From an uncultured Coriobacteriaceae bacterium (GTDB lineage: Bacteria > Actinomycetota > Coriobacteriia > Coriobacteriales > QAMH01), in assembly GCA_902796975.1 (NCBI GenBank), contig CADBRF010000078.1:1-16071 (forward strand): a DNA stretch of 16,071 nt, read 5' to 3'. The notes under the pieces were generated by a model. The model made no database searches. It was not told where the DNA came from and saw nothing but the letters and a program-made list of their open reading frames with translations. Positions 13,924-16,071 of the stretch are shown here, piece by piece (positions within the stretch are counted from its first letter, which is position 1; every line of letters starts with the position of its first letter). The translations under genes and the position numbers were made by a program.

Positions 13924-13954
13924 ATCTTATTAAGCGTTAGAGGGCATTCACAAT
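13924..13954 (-). promoter_or_regulatory. Candidate A2 promoter overlapping the shared 18-base motif, cluster B copy
   Basis: On the reverse strand TTGTGA (13948-13953) and TAAGAT (13924-13929) are separated by 18 bases, a fair -35/-10 pair giving a leader of roughly 55-60 bases before the A2 ATG. The -35 end overlaps TTAGAGGGCATTCACAAT (plus strand, 13937-13954), which matches the cluster A motif at 3323-3340 at 16 of 18 positions. The divergent TetR-2 promoter probably lies further right, but no clear hexamers were found. Confidence 0.4.
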
Positions 13955-14071
13955 TCGCAAGCGTTCTACAATGTCAGAGACGCCTTAGCTTTTGAGGGAA
14001 AAGGTCAATGCAGGCATTACAAAATAGTGTGATTTATCTATCGCCGCAGAGAATGATGATGGGGAGAAGCA

Positions 14072-14644
14072 GTGCAGCAATACATCTTTTTTCCAAGGGG
14101 TACAGAAACAAAATTTCGAATTCTTCATTCAATAACTGCCCCAATAGATGACATGTCCGTTAAAGAGCTGTGCGAGGCGGCAGGCATATCTCGCCAGACT
14201 TTTTATCATCATTTTGATTCGAAATATCAGATTGCCTACTGGTTTTTCGATCTCGCTGATGAATTGTTCGCCGAACATATTGGCAGAGATATTGGATGGG
14301 ATGAAGGCATTTCCGAATATATGCAATTCATCGCGAAAGAGCTCCCTTATCTCCATTACGCTTTTGCAGCAAATCCTTTTGACAACGAAGTGGAGCCCTA
14401 TCTTGAGTCGGGGCGCAAGCGCCTCGTTACAACACTCACGGAATTTAAGCATGTGGAAATTGACGACGAACTTTCGTTCTGCTTGGATTTCTTCATCTCG
14501 CATAGCAATGAAATCGTCGTGGATTGGTGTCTTTCGGATGCCCCGCTTCCACCCGAGGACATGACAAAATATTTCACGGATTGCACACCGCATAAACTTT
14601 ACATGCTACTGAAAGAGCCTGTGCAAAAAAAGCAGGCACGATAA
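14072..14644 (+). CDS. TetR/AcrR-family transcriptional regulator (TetR-2)
   Basis: This 190-residue protein is a paralogue of TetR-1. The HTH spans about residues 13-55: TKFRILHSI, then VKELCEAAGISRQTFYHHFDSKY, then AYWFFDL. The C-terminal region shares FFISHSNEIVVDWCLSD and SPYL-type blocks with TetR-1 but is otherwise divergent, consistent with a different ligand. The GTG at 14072 is chosen because GGGGAG lies five bases upstream; the nearby ATGs at 14053-14059 are out of frame. It is transcribed divergently from A2 across 211 bases, the usual arrangement for a local regulator. The coding sequence looks AT-richer than the molybdoenzyme genes. A HAD phosphatase starts 14 bases after its stop and may be co-transcribed. 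The acting ligand is probably the A2 substrate or a relative (inference). Confidence 0.87.
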   Translation: MQQYIFFPRGTETKFRILHSITAPIDDMSVKELCEAAGISRQTFYHHFDSKYQIAYWFFDLADELFAEHIGRDIGWDEGISEYMQFIAKELPYLHYAFAANPFDNEVEPYLESGRKRLVTTLTEFKHVEIDDELSFCLDFFISHSNEIVVDWCLSDAPLPPEDMTKYFTDCTPHKLYMLLKEPVQKKQAR

Positions 14645-14658
14645 CGAAAAGGCAGCAC

Positions 14659-15348
14659 ATGCATACGCACGCAACAGAACCCAGCACAATAGACCCCACA
14701 ACCAGGCAGGTTTTGATTTTCGACTTCGACGGTACACTGGCAGACACCAAGCCCTGCATCGTGGAGACTGCGACGCAAGTTCTGTTGGAATTCGGTCTAT
14801 CCCCAGAGGAGCTGGGGGACGTTGGAAGGCTGGTGGGGCCACCCTTTCCGCAAGGATACATGGATATCTACGGGCTTTCCCAACGCGATGCCGAATGGGT
14901 CACCGCTCGCTACCGGGAAATCTACGACAAGCGTGGTGCCGAAGCTTGGCCTCCCTTCCCGGGAATCGCAGACCTGCTCGACGAGCTGCACCAAGCTGGG
15001 AAGGTCCTGGGTGTCGCGTCCTCGAAGATGAACTATCTGCTTGAGCGTGGGCTTACCGATTCCAAACTCAAGCCGTATTTTGACCTCTACCAGGGCAAAG
15101 TCAGTGACAAGCAGACGGGAAAGGCAGACACCATAGCCTTTGTGATGGAACACCTGGGCGCTACTGAGCAGAACACGCTCATGATTGGTGACCGCCACTA
15201 CGATGTTGAGGATGCGGCGAAAAACGGCATCCCCTGCGTTGGCGTGACCTATGGAGATACAGGCGACCGGGCAGAACTGGAAACTGCCGGCGCATGCGCT
15301 GTTGCCGAGAGTGTCGAGGAATTGGGGCGGATTCTCCTAGGGAATTAG
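14659..15348 (+). CDS. HAD-superfamily hydrolase, phosphoglycolate phosphatase-like
   Basis: This 229-residue protein has all four HAD motifs: I, DFDGTLADT with Asp22 as nucleophile and Asp24 as general acid; II, Ser in GVASSK at about residue 121; III, a Lys near 155 in KQTGKAD; IV, MIGDRHYDVEDA with Asp178 and Asp182 for Mg2+. A helical cap domain lies between motifs I and II, as in phosphoglycolate phosphatases and beta-phosphoglucomutases. The first ~15 residues are extra compared with many relatives. The ATG at 14659 has AAAGG upstream. It begins 14 bases after TetR-2, so it probably shares its transcript. The substrate is unknown: phosphoglycolate or another small phosphate ester, with general housekeeping more likely than a role in molybdoenzyme chemistry. 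It is cytoplasmic. Confidence 0.9.
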   Translation: MHTHATEPSTIDPTTRQVLIFDFDGTLADTKPCIVETATQVLLEFGLSPEELGDVGRLVGPPFPQGYMDIYGLSQRDAEWVTARYREIYDKRGAEAWPPFPGIADLLDELHQAGKVLGVASSKMNYLLERGLTDSKLKPYFDLYQGKVSDKQTGKADTIAFVMEHLGATEQNTLMIGDRHYDVEDAAKNGIPCVGVTYGDTGDRAELETAGACAVAESVEELGRILLGN

Positions 15349-15412
15349 CGTTCCTGCAGCGCCGGGGCTATCATGAAGTTGCACCGTGCATGTTCTAGAC
15401 GGAGGAGCAGCC

Positions 15413-16071
15413 ATGAACAGCATCGACCAATACGATGAGAAAACACGCCGTGATATCGAGACGTTTCGCACTTGGGCCGATGAATGCGCGCCGGGTAAGA
15501 TGGTTTTCTTCGGCGGTGCAGGCGTTTCAACCGAGAGCGGCATCCCAGATTTTCGCAGCCAGAACGGCCTCTACCATCAGAAATACAAATATCCTCCCGA
15601 AACCATTATCAGCCGCACCTTCTTTGACCGGCATCCAGAGGAATTCTTCGATTTCTATTGCGATCGCATGCTCATAGAAGGCGCCGAGCCCAATCGCGCC
15701 CACAAGAAGCTTGCCGAGTTAGAGAAGCGCGGGACGCTCTCAGCCGTCATCACGCAAAATATCGACGGACTGCACCAAGCAGCAGGGAGCCACCACGTCT
15801 ACGAGCTGCACGGAAGCGTCCTCCGCAACTACTGTATGCGCTGTGGCGAGGCATACACCGTGGAGGGTCTCCTGGCTGCGCGCGCGAAAAGCATCGATGG
15901 AGTTCCCCGCTGCGGCGAGTGCAGCGGCATCATCAAGCCCGATGTCGTGCTCTACGAAGAAGGGCTGGACATGGACACACTCGAAGCGGCAGTCTCCGCC
16001 ATCGAACAGGCAGACCTCATGCTCGTGGCAGGCACTTCGCTCGTGGTTTATCCGGCAGCTGGATTGCTGCA
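15413..16071 (+). CDS. Sir2-family NAD-dependent protein deacylase, 3' end cut by the window edge
   Basis: The ATG at 15413, with GGAGGAG upstream, opens a frame that runs to the window end, giving 219 residues of about 240-250. Sirtuin landmarks are complete so far: GAGVSTESGIPDFRS at residues 35-49 (NAD binding), TQNIDGLH at 114-121, catalytic His133 in ELHGS, zinc cysteines C141, C144, C167 and C170, and AGTSLVVYPA near 206-215. The enzyme removes acyl groups from lysine using NAD, releasing nicotinamide and O-acyl-ADP-ribose. It has an aromatic/His segment (LYHQKYKYPPE) after the NAD loop; without the Tyr/Arg pair checked in an alignment, acetyl versus succinyl preference cannot be called. 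It follows the HAD gene by 64 bases on the same strand; I see no terminator between them. Confidence 0.94.
   Translation, partial: MNSIDQYDEKTRRDIETFRTWADECAPGKMVFFGGAGVSTESGIPDFRSQNGLYHQKYKYPPETIISRTFFDRHPEEFFDFYCDRMLIEGAEPNRAHKKLAELEKRGTLSAVITQNIDGLHQAAGSHHVYELHGSVLRNYCMRCGEAYTVEGLLAARAKSIDGVPRCGECSGIIKPDVVLYEEGLDMDTLEAAVSAIEQADLMLVAGTSLVVYPAAGLL

Noticed and set aside
1..16071. CRISPR array or insertion sequence
   Set aside because: No regularly spaced repeats were seen, and no transposase or long terminal inverted repeats were found; the only recombination-related gene is the truncated serine-recombinase domain.

Overview
The window looks like a chromosomal segment of an anaerobic actinobacterium of the class Coriobacteriia, most likely Eggerthellales. 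The reasons are moderately GC-rich coding DNA, two cytoplasmic-type molybdopterin oxidoreductases of the acetylene hydratase / pyrogallol transhydroxylase / catechol dehydroxylase kind, each with a very short ferredoxin-like partner, MFS transporters beside them, and tandem DegV genes. This placement comes from gene content, not from a phylogeny. No rRNA, tRNA, CRISPR array or insertion sequence was seen.

Left flank (1-2817, all minus strand): pncB (nicotinate phosphoribosyltransferase), a DegV-family protein, and the first 37 residues of a second DegV paralogue cut by the window edge. Then comes about 720 bases without a convincing gene (2818-3540), holding stem-loops and promoter-like motifs.

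Cluster A (3541-8016, plus strand): a small Cys-rich zinc-ribbon protein, a TetR-type regulator, a 748-residue molybdoenzyme (A1), a 112-residue two-cluster iron-sulfur protein (B1), a 77-residue zinc-ribbon protein with a Pro/Ala/Gly tail, and a 125-residue stand-alone serine-recombinase catalytic domain that lacks its DNA-binding part. A strong bidirectional terminator (8047-8089) ends the cluster.

Cluster B (13860 down to 8160, minus strand): an 825-residue molybdoenzyme (A2), its 115-residue iron-sulfur partner (B2), and two tandem MFS transporters. A second TetR paralogue (14072, plus) is divergent from it. Clusters A and B therefore look like paralogous regulator/A/B modules running towards one shared terminator. 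Cluster B carries the transporters and cluster A the small accessory proteins. Neither A subunit has an export signal and no membrane anchor is encoded, so both enzymes probably act in the cytoplasm on small molecules imported by the MFS proteins. Aromatic hydroxyl chemistry (dehydroxylation or transhydroxylation) is the leading hypothesis, but the substrates cannot be read from sequence.

Right flank (14659-16071, plus): a HAD-superfamily phosphatase closely following TetR-2, and a Sir2-type NAD-dependent deacylase truncated by the window edge.

Most worth following up: the paired molybdoenzyme modules with unusual N-terminal Cys spacing, a near-identical 18-base motif upstream of both clusters, palindromes around TetR-1 that share a core, hairpins after both B-subunit genes, and the domesticated-looking recombinase domain.
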